A stretch of 64,000 nucleotides of DNA, taken from NCBI GenBank assembly GCA_029204225.1, contig CM055107.1, positions 17,740,718-17,804,717 of the forward strand. Reading direction: 5' to 3'. This DNA is from Diphasiastrum complanatum. Lineage: Eukaryota; Streptophyta; Lycopodiopsida; Lycopodiales; Lycopodiaceae. The notes below the pieces were generated by a model. The model was given only the letters and a program-made list of their open reading frames with translations. It had not been told where the DNA came from and did not search any database. The position numbers and the translations under genes are program-made. How positions within the stretch are numbered: the stretch's first letter is position 1; every line of letters begins with the position of its first letter. Below are positions 46,310 to 57,899 of the stretch, one piece after another.

Positions 46310-48360
46310 CATTTCCTCTCCTTGAGGTGTAGAGTTTGATACCCCACACCACGAGAATAGGCAAGAGAAACAAAAATCTTAAGTAACTCAAATGACCAAT
46401 CTATTGAAAATTAATTACATACACAAAAATTTAATTAAATAAACACTTGTAGAGTCAAATTCAACGTATAAATATCACAATAGCTTAGAAATCCATAGCT
46501 TTTTGAGCTCATTAGAGCCATGTACATTGTCCTTTTTCAAACAAGTATACACAAACAAATTCTACAAGAGCTAGTTCAAGCTAGCTAGAATAGCAAAAAA
46601 TCACTACAATAGATGATGATTAGTCTTTACAATATGCAACAAATTGAAGGCACAAACCTTGTTTATAACATCCATGCATGCAAACACATCTAAAATTCTA
46701 AACAAAAAACAAAAATTCAATCTTTAACTTTGTGGAATCCATCAACAACAAAGTCTCAAACCATCAACTCCATCATGCATTTTTTTTATGCAAATAAAGG
46801 CATGGGCCATATGTTGTTAAGACAATACCTAGAATTGCCATCTAGAATAAGCAACCATCTCCATGCTAGCCAAGAAGCATTGCAACATTATACCTTAGTT
46901 GAGTCTCTGAGAGATTCTCAACTGCCTTGTTCTCCAAAAAGGAACTCATAAATGAAAAAATGAAAAGAGCACATTGTGCAATTACAAGGGAATAAAAAAT
47001 GGAGTTGATTCATAGACTTTTAATCCTTTATATCTATTATTGAAATTAGAATATATTTCACAAATTTAAATAGAGAAGTCAATCATGTCATAAGATATAG
47101 CTTAGAAACAATATAAATGCAATCAGAAATTCAAAGGATCTATATTAAAACGATAACATAGAATTCAATAAACAAAAAAATCTTAGCCAAACATCATTGC
47201 TTATGTCTCATTAGTATTCAACCGTAAGTTGCTAACTGGGTTTCAAAAAAATCCGGATTCTCTTGGGCAGAGCCAATGTTGACTAATAAGCAAATGATAA
47301 TAATAATAATAGTTCAAATAAAACAAAATACAAACAAGGAGAATAATATGTAGACAAGAGTTATCGAGACATGGACAAAATACAAAATACTAGAAACAAG
47401 GAGGGCTCCTTAGTTCCACACTTTTCCGAGTTCTATTATTAATCATCTTTAACATACCAAAAGCTGAAATACCAAAGATAAAACCAAAAGAGTCTAAAAC
47501 AGCCAAACTTTTCTCATGATTTTTTTAAGGAACCCTTATGGAGTAACAAAATGATTAGAGTGCTCTATTGGTCTACAAAAGCATCTCTACTAGTACAAAG
47601 ATGAGAACTTGTAGAAATGAGAAGTGACCAAAACTAACTAGCTTATGGGATGTGGCAATAAATGACTATCTCCTTGTGATCCACATGAGCATAAAAGTCT
47701 CAGGATGTCCAATATAGCTCCATTTAAAACCTATATAGTAAGATGTTAAAAACATGAACATTCGTTCTAAGTATCCTTGATATAAAATTCAAAGCATATT
47801 AACAAATAAAACTAGCCAGAGTTTCAGAATAAGGGTATGTACAGTGTTGACCTATATTGGAAATTTCTGAATAGGTTATTTCAAAAAACTGAAGAGCATA
47901 CACAAAACTTAAAGCTAAAAAAGAGTCGGATCATCATCACCTTGCATATGCCTAATGTTCATATAACACCCTTCATAGCAGGGAAACCTTCATCTTGTAT
48001 AATAGGCATCTACATGACCTTTCAAAAAGAAAGACACGTCATCTAAATTGTTGTGTTGTACAAGCAAGAACTTTATACATGTTGGTGCATCCATTTGTTT
48101 CTAGCATCTCCACTTAATACTTCATGTGCCATACAATGACTTGCTCCAACTTTGAGAGAGAGAAAGAGAGAAGGGGCTGGGGAGGCTTACAAGATAGTTG
48201 CATCTCAAATGAATTAAGCAATGCAACACATGATTAGGTGCTTAACCTTGATTGCACATTAGAAAGGCTGATGGTTTGTTATTTTTTTGAAGACCATCAT
48301 ATGGTCATCAATCGAACTTCTAAATTTGCCTGAAGGTATCGTTGAAGGCCTCAATTGATA
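46310..48360. other. About 2 kb downstream of the kinase gene without recognised features
   Basis: AT-rich and non-coding. It should include the 3' UTR of the kinase gene next to 48,364. No clear polyadenylation signal was chosen. The ORF at 47,837-48,046 shows no motif. Confidence 0.4.
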
Positions 48361-48364
48361 TAAT

Positions 48365-51300
48365 TCATGGAAACATCGCCAATCCCAACAAGATCGTGGT
48401 GATTGGAATCATGATATTATCATCAACTTCGGATGTGACTGGGAGGGACTCGACGATGGTAGCAGCAACAGAAATCCAGAACACTCCAATGACAGATTCA
48501 ACCAAATCATATTTGTAGAATCCCAAAGCTGTGAAGTATTGCAACATCCTGACATCAAAGTAGCAAACAAGTTTATTTCTTGAATGAATTAGCAACACAA
48601 TTGCATATGACATTATCATCCTTGCAATTTTGAGTCATGTGACAACAAATTTCTCAAAAAAAGCTTAATTCAATCAAGATTACCCAAATGAGACTAGATA
48701 TCCAAATATGAGCATGGCGATACTTCCAGCCCAACTCTTTGCTTTATTGTAAGGAAGCTTGTGTGATCCAAAAGTCCTTCCAACAATGTCGGCAATGCCT
48801 GAACAATATTTTTGTAAAACGTGAGAAAACAGCACTAACAAGTTCACAAAATTCCAAGAGATATTCCAGCGCCAAAATAAATAGCGACAGGAAATATGGT
48901 GCATCTTCACCCGAGGGTGGCAAACAACTCACCATCACCACCACACATCATTGAAAGAGCAATTATACCAACAGGTGAATCACGCCAAAAAATGATAGTG
49001 ACAAGAAATAGGACAATCACGTAATAAAAAGGTCCTCGAAGCAATTCCCTGTCCAGTTAGATAGTTTGTAAGCAGCCATGAAGATTAGAAATTCACAAGA
49101 TCCAGCTCGTAATAATCTTAAATTAAGTATTATTCTAAGAAAGTACGCAAGTAAGTGCCATCAACATAGAGAAGCATTCATCAAATGCTTCAAGTGAAAT
49201 TACAAGCATCGTTGACAAAAAGATGTATTATCTCAAAAATACTAATGAGTCTCAACATAGCACAACTCCTTAAAACAATGATTTTCCAATGCATGTATAC
49301 CCTAATAAAGCCCTATTTATTGGTAATGCAGAACATACTTAGGATCACCATCTCGTGTCATTGATTTCACAAGGCCTTCACTTTTCCTTACACCAAGACC
49401 AAAAATAAGTAGCCTCACTCCATTCGCCAATGGCACAAGAGCTGCCAAATAACGAGCAGAACCTGATTTGCTGCAAGACAGAAAATAGCTGTAATGCCAA
49501 AACAGGAGTGGTTGGATTTTCCTGCAAGAGTATGTTCATACGTACTAAAACTAACTCCACCTTTAAATGTTTCATTTTTTTTACAATGTTTTTTGATATC
49601 TTCACAGGGCATTTTGAGCTTGAAGCACAAGCACTCACACTTTATAATTCACATCTATTTCAAACTCAATATTGCACATGAACAGAGAAATGCAGCAAAA
49701 GGGCAACTGTTGAAGCTCACCTAAAGAAAGGCCAGCATAGAACATAAAGCAGGCCTGATGAAATGTGGACAAGTTTGCGGCTGAGCTTCTGTATTGATAC
49801 ATGTTCGAAACACCCACACTATGTATGGTGAGCTCCAGTTCCTTCTCTCAGCAGCAACAAAATAAAGGCTTGGCAGCACAACATACATAAAAAAAACAAC
49901 CTGGGAAATGCCAACAAGTCCTGCGACAAAGGAGGCTTAATCTGAACTTGTGACCTATTTCATCGATATAACAGAGTCGCCCTACTCCAGAATGGATGTA
50001 TAAGATGGCTGAAGTGATCGTTGTCCCATGAGTGCCATCTTAGCAGTAAAATAGTATAACTTTTTGTGTTGGCAAATGCAGAAACACCTTGGTATTGTAG
50101 CCTAGAAAGGTAACATCACAAGGAAATAAACTGATCCAATATTACATTTATAACCCAAAAGCCATGCAGTCATTGACATTATGATCTGCATCTAAACAGC
50201 TAAAATTAAAAGCAACAAATTATTCATCCATACTCAACAGGTGATCAGAAAGGGCTAATATCATATCAGCTCAATTATGTATCCATCTCTCCAAAGCAAC
50301 TCAGATACTTTCAAACTCAGGATGTATCATGTACAGTTATCATGACTATCCTTACGAGCAAAATTAAGTAGAAAAAACTTAAATTGATGAACTACAAGAC
50401 AAAGCTAAGGAAATGAGATGACACTTTCAAGAACATCAGGAAAATCTCTAGGTAACTTGCTGGGGATGTCATAGTTAAAAACATCACGAAAATATCTAGG
50501 GCACAGCCAACCTGGGTGAGGTCCAAGTTCCAACTCACTATAACTGTGATAACAAGCATTAAGAAAGCACTTAGAACACGATAACTTCGATAGAAATCAC
50601 ATGGAGGAGTGTATAGGTGTTGCAACGCCTGGCAACACCTATTGGGGGTCTTCTCAAGATAGATATCCACTAAAAGATTGAAAGGCAAGGACAAGAAACT
50701 AGTGTGGTGATGGGGGCAGCACAACTTCCACTGTGTTGAGAGACGTAGAGAGAGGCATGCACGGATGAGCACAAGAAAGGGGAGTGGACACTGGATGTAA
50801 AGTACACAATGTGAGGTGCAATGGCGAATGGCATGGAATTGAGTGCTTATGTGACATTGAATGGAGTGGAAAGTTGTGTAAATTCACGTAGATTAATTTT
50901 CTTTAATCAGGTAAGAACGCATGTCTGTGCTTTGTGCTTTGGCAATTAAAAATGTGGGATTGGGTAACAGAATGTTAAGGGTGTTACAACTAATTTGGCA
51001 TTATCAGGCAGGACAGTGAGCAGATGGATGTCGGTACTATCGCTGCCATTGTTGAAAGAATGAGAGAAAGAATGCATTTGGATCATCCAATCACTCAGTG
51101 CAGAAGTCAGGATGAGGTCGTCCTTATAAGGGTGACCGCTACATAGTTCAGACACAGCGTCTATGCACCATGCATTCAACAGAAAGTAGCTCATATTTTT
51201 TCATAAGAGAGTATAAGTAATGACCAAAAGGTCTATGAGATCCATGTGGGAGGTTGAAAGGAGCTGAAGCTTGATGTGAGAAGCACGCTGCAGTGTGGGG

Positions 51301-52142
51301 AAATAGATTCAACTGTCGTAATTCTCATTATCAGCATTGCTCTTGGTGCAAGTTCGACACAAGCTAAATACTGCTCCGAGGCATACAAAGTACAACCTGC
51401 TGCGACGGGTAGTGAATTTTTGAAGGTGAGCATGGGCCAAAGACTGCTGTGCAAGAAATAGTGCAAGAAACTATGCACCAAGTGACGGAGAGTGTAAGGC
51501 TTCGACTCGAGAAATTCTACACTTTCCAGTGTATAATATGAATGGATCACCACAAAATGTCTTGCTGGTTTGAATGCATAGACCTGATCGGAAGCACATT
51601 CTACTACAGGAATCCAAGTATAGCGCATCGTGTATTGAAAAGACGCTTTAGTGAAAACATTAGCGTGCCTAGATTCGGATATAGCCTGCCGCACATGAAT
51701 GAATATGAGTTATTTGTTAGTAGAGCAAATACCATACCTGCTTAAGAACATTCCTCCTGGATAGAAAATCAAAGAGTTTAACCCAGACATAAGCGCCAGT
51801 CGCAACCAGAACCGTCATCCCGATATCATGTACATGAACAGAGAGACAGCTACTACTTCCTGCTAAAGATTCTGCCAAACCAATCTGCCAATTGCTATTA
51901 CCTCCATCCGGAAATGCCCTGGCCTTGCCGCATTCTTCCGGCTGGGCGTAGCTCCACCTTAAATGCAACCATCTATCAGCATTGCTGAGTTTGGCAGATT
52001 GAAGGCGAGGCAGTTTCAACCCAAATCCGGATCTAAGCAAGAGATGCCTGGCAGTATGAGCCGAGCATAAAGCGGACAGTCCTCCATTCAATAGCAAAGG
52101 CCGTCGCCATTGAGCTGAAGCAAGGCTGCTCGCTGCTACCAT
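48365..52142 (-). CDS. Phytol/farnesol kinase (VTE5/FOLK family), plastid-targeted, six exons
   Basis: Exons on the minus strand: 52142-51738, 49788-49721, 49470-49339, 49048-48933, 48798-48684 and 48548-48365. All introns are GT-AG and phases agree, giving 1,020 nt and 339 residues. Family enzymes phosphorylate an isoprenoid alcohol with CTP or another NTP; VTE5 salvages phytol from chlorophyll for tocopherol synthesis in chloroplast membranes. Residues 1 to about 60 are rich in Ala/Ser/Leu/Arg and poor in acids, like a transit peptide. Family motifs: 'LSRKLVHISSG' (137-147), 'ARYLAALVPLANGVRLL' (exon 3), 'LLRGPFYYV', 'MMCGGDGIADIVGRTFGS' (235-252), 'KLPYNKAKSWAGSIAM' (254-269), 'VESLP' (311-315), 'DDN' (321-323). 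About six or seven hydrophobic spans are visible. Length is close to the roughly 300 residues of angiosperm relatives plus a longer N-terminus. No disabling lesion is seen. Phytol versus farnesol preference cannot be told. Confidence 0.92.
49789..51737 (-). other. Intron 1 of the kinase gene (about 1.95 kb)
   Basis: Donor 'cag|gtatgg' after codon 135 and acceptor 'tacag|aagctc'. The other introns are 134-290 bp. ORFs inside on either strand (for example 51,233-51,694 and 50,392-50,772 on the minus strand) carry no recognisable domain. No transposon was identified within it. Confidence 0.75.
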
Positions 52143-52250
52143 TGCTCTCGCTCGATCTCTCTATCCCTCTCTCTCGATCGATCGATCGATCTATCTCTCT
52201 CGTAATCTCTGTGTTCTCTATCCCTCTCTCTCACCCCCTCTTTATATATC
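52143..52250 (-). promoter_or_regulatory. Core promoter and GA-rich 5' UTR of the kinase gene
   Basis: On the minus strand 'gatatataaa' (52,250-52,241) is a good TATA box about 100 bp before the ATG, predicting transcription start near 52,210-52,215. The leader is almost pure GA/GATC-rich ('gagagagagggatagaga', 'gatcgatcgatcgatc'), a pattern common in plant 5' UTRs. No upstream ATG is seen between the TATA box and 52,142. Confidence 0.65.
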
Positions 52251-52284
52251 ACTATTTTTATTTCTAATGCCATTTTTCTGGGTG

Positions 52285-52353
52285 AACCCTAACCCTAATC
52301 TCTAAGGTCAAACCAATCATTCATAATGAGTGACCCTCAACCCTAAACCTAAC
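52285..52353. promoter_or_regulatory. Telo-box-like CCCTAA motifs upstream of the kinase gene
   Basis: 'aaccctaaccctaatc' at 52,285-52,300 and 'aaccctaaacctaac' at 52,339-52,353. Short AACCCTAA motifs (telo-boxes) occur in promoters of many plant genes and bind Myb-type factors. There are only two to three units, so this is not an interstitial telomere. Confidence 0.45.
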
Positions 52354-52479
52354 ACTTATTCTCACAATGTTCGCCGAAATTTGAAACAAAGACTTTCAAA
52401 AGTCTAAAAATCCTTTTTGATTTTTAATGAAACAAAGGGTTTACCTCACAAAACTTAATTTTTGAGGTTACTTTTTTTT

Positions 52480-52570
52480 TTCCAAAACTTTTTACATGCA
52501 CCTTCCAAATGCAACTTGCATGTAAAATTTTTTTACATGACCTTCCACACGAAGGTGCATGTAAAAGAAA
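52480..52570. repeat. Small inverted repeats (ACATGCACCTTC)
   Basis: 'ttttacatgcaccttcc' at about 52,489 is complemented by 'gaaggtgcatgtaaaa' at about 52,551. Between them lie further pieces of the same motif ('gcatgtaaaattt', 'acatgaccttcc'). It directly abuts the larger foldback at 52,612. Confidence 0.65.
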
Positions 52571-52611
52571 TTTACAGCATAAAAAAAAAGTTAAAAAAGT
52601 TTTTATGCTTT

Positions 52612-52727
52612 GGAAGGTCACCTCTTCGGCCATTCCACCATCGTGGGAAGGGCCTTTTGCCTCGGGCTACCGCCCTCAGCCTAAGGCCCTTCCTCCCAGG
52701 AATGGCCTCAGAGGTTGACCTTCCCCC
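52612..52727. repeat. Long foldback (about 116 nt) upstream of the kinase gene
   Basis: The left arm 'ggaaggtcacctcttcggcc' pairs with the right arm '...ggcctcagaggttgacc' and 'ttcc'. Inside, 'attccaccatcgtgggaagg' pairs with 'ccttcctcccaggaat', and 'gccttttgcctcgggc' with 'gccctcagcctaaggc'. Mismatches are few and the loop is only about 5-7 nt. The shape resembles a MITE or a microRNA-like precursor. There is no coding sense. Confidence 0.75.
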
Positions 52728-52874
52728 CTCCCATACAATTATTATCTACCACACAATCTCTAAAACTTGACACAAATCAATAAAAGCTACAAAGATGGGA
52801 ATTTACTAAACAATCTACACCAAAACTTGCTACACAACAAATCCTTGAACACTAATTTACCATAGCCATCATAG

Positions 52875-52875
<1 letters not shown>

Positions 52876-52932
<57 letters not shown>
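52876..52932 (+). repeat. (CT)n microsatellite, about 57 bp
   Basis: An uninterrupted CT run about 730 bp upstream of the kinase start codon. Confidence 0.97.
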
Positions 52933-52935
<3 letters not shown>

Positions 52936-53362
52936 CTCATATTATTCTAGGAAGCGCTCCATTTTTCAACTATTTTAGATCAATCTCTTCCAAAATTTTC
53001 AAATTTTCAACCGACCCATCCAGTTTTCACCTTGGAAATTTTTCATTTGCATGTCACTCAAATTTTAGGGCACATGTGGCCCAATTAGCTAAGAGAATAT
53101 GTGTTTTATCCAATTTAATAAACATTCTCTCTCGCTTTATGTTCAAAGCCTAGTGCTTAGAATACAAGTTAAGTATGGACCCGAGTTGTTTACTTCAAGT
53201 GAATGAATTGGATAAGGTGTATAAGTTGAGTTACACTAAACCCTTGACTCAAATCTCATTTGATCTAATCCATTGTTGGGTCCTATAGTGGGTTCTATAA
53301 GAGTATTCTCCATACCATGAATCATAATTTTTTGGCTTGGTTCCCTTGGGTTAGGTCGCCAT

Positions 53363-53860
53363 TGTGAAAAATACAAATATAAGCTTGATTAATCATGTGA
53401 TTATGTACATATTTTAATTCCACATGTGTGTGAGCTTGTTCGCACGTGTGAAGAGTAGGCTTAGGTTACTTAGTTACCAACCATACCTAACTATTAGAAA
53501 AATTGGGTGGTGTTTACCAACCATGCTTAAATTAGGTTGAGTCATGTTAAGTAAGTCAACTTAGAGCTATTATGGCAATATAATCTCTACCAAAGTTACT
53601 CAACCAACCTCAAGATCCATCATTATATGCTTGCTCATTTTGGAGCCATAATCATCAAGTAAATTTGGAGTGCTTTCTATCTAGCTTGTGTAACCTCTCT
53701 TGTAGCTTGCAAATCTTTGTTAATGCTATTATTTGCTTATGTACGTTATTTTTAGGCTAGAGGCCATAGTACATGTTGTAATTTACATGTGTGAAGACCC
53801 TTTGGATCATTTAAATCTTGTTTTGTTAGATCAAGATTTTTGCATTTCCTCATGGAGATG
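53363..53860 (+). repeat. Possible diverged family 1 LTR
   Basis: 'tgtgaaaaatacaaatataa' resembles the family 1 LTR start ('tgtgaaaaatgcaaaaatt'). It is followed, as in that family, by CACATGTGTG and CACGTGTGAA palindromes within about 80 bp and later by 'attgattggatcaa'. The end could not be placed. Confidence 0.35.
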
Positions 53861-54249
53861 AAGCTAGCCTTTGAACAATCACTCTTGTGGATTGATTGGA
53901 TCAATTCAAGTTCCTAAAACTCACTTTATTCACACCCATGAATAATAATTCAACACATTGCATGAATTTTAGATTCTTTTATACTTGTCATTTGAATAGG
54001 GGCTTGGCATTTTGCGAGTAAATTTTTTGCGAGTTTTGCGAGTTTCTTTCTTGCCATGAGTCAATAAGATATAGCACATGGTGTGCTACCTTTTTTATGC
54101 CATTACTTGAATGTTTATTAATAAGAATTGTGGTTTGGCACATAGTTAAAAATCCCATAATGAAATCCCAAAATAAAATAAAAAAAATTGAAGTTAAAAA
54201 ACATTTTTAGCCTCATGCTAAAAAAAAGAATTTTTTTTTTTCACAAGAG

Positions 54250-55925
54250 CAACAAAACCAAGGACACGATAATCAACCTCCGCCACCTCCACAAAGATCA
54301 ACCAAAGTGTGTACATAACCTACAAGGTACATTTATGAGTCTGCCTGTTACCTAATTTAGGAACTGACTATTGTTGATGAAGCATTTAGTCATACAATCT
54401 CTGATCTCTAGAAGGAAGCAATGCATAGAGAGTATGTCTCTCTGAAGAACCAGACATGGTCAGACATCGAATTGCTTGATAGCAGCAATCTAATCGATTG
54501 CAAATGGGTCTTTAAGATCAAATACAAAACTGACGGGAGTATCGATCAAAGGAAGGCTCAAGTAGTAGCACATGGATTTTTTCAAATCCCTAATGTTCAC
54601 TACAATGAGACTTTAGGTCCTGTAGTCAAGCATTTCTTGATCAGGATTCTATTGTAGCTGACTTGGAGGTACATCAATTCAAAGTACAAACAACGTATCT
54701 AAATGGAGTCATCAAAGAAGACTTCTACATGATGTAGCCCAAGGGATACGTTCTCAATGATAGGTAAAATCATGTATGAAAACTCCATAAGTCACTCTAT
54801 GGCTTGAAACAATCAGCCAGAGCTTGCTTTTAGAGGATCACACATTCCTCCTTCGACACAGCTACAAACCAAGCACTGCTAATTCGAATGTCTACTTCAA
54901 ATCAATGCAACATTTTTTTATTATTGTCACCTTATATGTTGAAGACACACTGATTTTTAGCAAAAGTGTCGACCTAATAAAAGATGCTAAGCAGATGCTA
55001 TTCTCCGAATTCGACATGACAAATCTGGGCAAAGCCCACTATTGTCTTGGAATTCAAATCCATAGAGACAAAGCGAGAAGACTGATTTATATCACTCAAA
55101 AAATGTATCTTCACAACACTCTTATTAGATGGAATTTGATAAATTGTAAAGAAGCTCACTCACCCAATGGACCTAGGCCTATGATTGTTGAAGGACCAAT
55201 GTCCTTAAACAAAGAAGGAAAAGGAGCAGATGAAAAAATATCCCTACCAATTGATTTTAGATCTCTCATGTATGTGATGGTCTATACGAGACTTGACATC
55301 TCTTTCGTAGTTAGCTTCCTAAGCCAATTCATGGCCAATATTGGCATGATCCATTGGAAGGATCTCGTCAGATTCATGAGATACATTTGAGCTACAATGG
55401 ACTTATGTATCTACTATGGGGAGGTCGGCAATGACAACATCCACATACTCAGTGGATACACATATGCAAGTTGGGGAGGAGATGTAGATACTCGTAGATC
55501 CACATTTGGATTTACATTTTTCCTCAACGACAGTACTATCTCCTAGAACAATCATAGACAAATCTCTATCGCTCTTTCTTCTATCGAGTCAGAGTACTAC
55601 TTCTCAAGCTATTAAAGAAGCATTATGGTTGAAATTTTTATTGTCAAACATTTGTCTAAATTAGTATACTCCAACAATTGTATTATGTAATAATCAAAGT
55701 GCCATTGCCTTATCAGCCAACCCTAGATTTCATTCTAGAAATAAGCACATTGAAATTAAATATCACTATATCAGGGTAAATTTCTCAACAGAGAGCTAAG
55801 TTTAGAGTACTGTCAAATGCAGAACATGACAATAGATGTATTCGCCAAGGCACTGAGTGTTGATGCACACAACAGATTTTGTGCGTCGCTTAGTCTAAAG
55901 ATCAAGGCATTCATGGATCCAAATT
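54250..55925 (+). pseudogene. Copia element N (related to C): RT and RNase H
   Basis: 'SLKNQTWSDIELLDSSNLID' and 'CKWVFKIKYKTDGSIDQRKA' open the RT (54,440). 'VTLYVEDTLIFSKS' (54,930) is the active site with YVDD changed to YVED, a change of the catalytic second-position Asp. Then come 'KAHYCLGIQIHRDKARRLIY' and 'SLMYVMVYTRLDISFVVSFL'. RNase H: 'SGYTYASWGGDVDTRRSTFG', 'IALSSIESEYY', and the end 'FAKALSVDAHNRFCASLSL' (55,860), close to element C. Many stops. Integrase and gag are absent. Confidence 0.88.
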
Positions 55926-55935
55926 AAGGGAAGGT

Positions 55936-56730
55936 GTTGGATTTATTCTCTTTCTCTCCGCAATAGTCAAACTATCAAAGATAGTCGAACTATCGAACCA
56001 ATGTGGTACCACTCAAAATATATCTCATCACCTATACTAGCAACTCCTACTATTGTGCAACCATTTTGACAGTAATTGTAGTTACATCACCATCTATTTG
56101 GTTAGCGACAGCCACAACTGTTGCCTACCTAGCGACATCCATGACTTCAACCACGACTCATATCGGACAACATAAGCTCAATGTCTCTATGTCTTTTGTA
56201 TATATATGCACAAATGTACAATATAACCTATAAGATTGATTATCTATCCAAGGAATCGGATTACAGATTATTTGATTGATCAGATAACTAAGCTATCAAG
56301 CATTGTATTCTTCAATCATGACAAAGAGTCAGAATAAGCTATCAAACGATCTTTGAATCATCGTAACCATTACAAAACCAAGAGTTAGTTTTGAGCATGC
56401 GGTTACTACCACAATTATCTTGTATTCACCACATTTCTTGACTTGTATTCTTTACTTTATGAATCAATCCATTATCTTATTGAGTTCAGAATGATGTCGG
56501 TGTGCATATTAGATGCTTCTCTTTCTTTATTGTTCTGTTTGATAATGCTCTCTTATGGTCTTGTCTGAATTGTCTGACTTATTTTCGCAACAAAACATTC
56601 GTTAGACTTTGTGTTTGTCTACGTAATCTATCATATTGATTCTACTGACTTCAAAGTTAGAATAAAATAGAATCAGCCAAGCTATTCAACTCACCATTCT
56701 AATTCGAATCCTTAACTAGCAAGAACAGCA
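55936..56730 (+). repeat. 3' LTR of element N (end approximate)
   Basis: After the purine-rich 'taagggaaggtg', 'tgttggatttattctc' begins an LTR. Features shared with the C LTR are 'gtctacgtaatc' and 'actgacttcaaagttag' (56,616-56,660). It contains a TATA-like 'gtatatatatgcac' (56,201). The right boundary is only inferred from where the resemblance ends. Confidence 0.55.
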
Positions 56731-56734
56731 ATTA

Positions 56735-56880
56735 ATCTAATCAATTTAGTGGATGGGCGGCCTCACACATGTGAAAACCTATCACAGTATGGATAGTGGA
56801 AGGAGAGTGAAGTACATTAACTATTGATAGCATTCCATGCATAAAATCACAACACAAATGGTAAAAACAACAAGGATTTG
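56735..56880 (-). repeat. Family 1 LTR scrap
   Basis: 'cacacatgtgaaaacctatc' followed by 'acagtatgga' resembles the minus-strand family 1 LTR segment 'cacacgtgcgaaaccctgtc'/'agagtatggac' at 28,147. Short and degraded. Confidence 0.35.
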
Positions 56881-56912
56881 TCTCTAGTTTCTAAATGGAA
56901 AAATACTCATTT

Positions 56913-57500
56913 CTATCTTCTACATATATTACGATCATTCCCATTGTACATGAAAGAGTCTTTGATGATGATGATGAGGCTTGAATTGTCGTGTTGATGG
57001 CAAGAGTAGTCACATAGTTTGCATGGAATTTTGCTCTTGCCTTTTAGATCAATGAATTGATCCTTGATAAAGATAACGCCCCTACTAAAGAATATCTTTG
57101 AGGTATCAGGATCATGCAGCTTGTAGGTTTTGTCTGAAGGAACATAGCCAATGAACATGGATTTCAGATTCTGGAAGTCCAATTTCTTCCTAGCCTCTTT
57201 CGAGATCTATGCGTAGGTGATGCATCTGAATACTCTGAGGTTATTTACTAAGAGTTTGGATCCTATCCAAACTTTACAAGATATTTTACCTAAGAGGGTT
57301 TTAGTCGAACATCTATTCTGGATGTGAGCTGCGATGTTGATTCAACTGCTTCTTCATTTTGTTCTTTGTTTTCAATTTCTAGTAGTCTTGAATCTCGTGG
57401 TTGGTGCACTTGAAATACTTGCATAACATCTTCTTCTTTTTTGAGGATTTGTTGACTACTCTTGACTATGGGTCGGCTTCTGACGGCTTCTGATTCGACT
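56913..57500 (-). pseudogene. Copia element P (C-like): gag zinc knuckle fused to integrase tail
   Basis: 57,460-57,380 reads 'CKYFKCTNHEIQDY*KLKTK', a gag zinc knuckle in which two of the metal ligands are mutated. Directly after comes integrase tail 'GKISCKVW', 'NNLRVFRCITYA', then 57,182-56,913 'LKSMFIGYVPSDKTYKLHDP' and 'KIFFSRGVIFIKDQFIDLKG'. The part between (protease, pre-integrase, integrase core) is deleted, similar in kind to the deletion in element C. Confidence 0.78.
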
Positions 57501-57711
57501 TGTGCTACTTGCCTTTTAATGCATTCTTAATCCTACACACAGTAAAATGAAAACAAGTACAACACCAGATGAATGACACGTATAATCCTCCGCTTACAAA
57601 ACAAAACAACCCTAAAAAAGACACCATGTACAATTGCCATTAAGTGCATGAAGAAGGCACCTGCACGAGCAACAAATTACATTGATGCAATCAAGTAACC
57701 ACAAAACATCT

Positions 57712-57805
57712 TAAGACCACGAAAGACCACCAAACACCATAAGACCACCAAACATCGTAAGACCATGAAAGACCACCAAACGTCGTAAGACCACCAAAAA
57801 CCACA
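57712..57805 (+). repeat. Minisatellite of AAGACCACCAAACRTCRT-type units
   Basis: Units such as 'taagaccaccaaacatcg' and 'taagaccatgaaagaccacc' recur about five times with a 16-40 bp higher-order spacing. The related 'cataagccgcaa' continues to about 57,860. Confidence 0.75.
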
Positions 57806-57899
57806 AATGTCATAAGACATAAGATGGGGTAAGCCGCAAATTGCCATAAGCCGCAAGGTGCCTTAACAAGTAAAATATAAACTTGTCTATTAACCAACA

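Noticed and set aside
50392-51694. Minus-strand ORFs of 126 and 153 codons
   Set aside because: They lie within intron 1 of the kinase gene and show no domain or exon-like boundaries.
52285-52353. Interstitial telomere array
   Set aside because: Only two to three CCCTAA units with interruptions.
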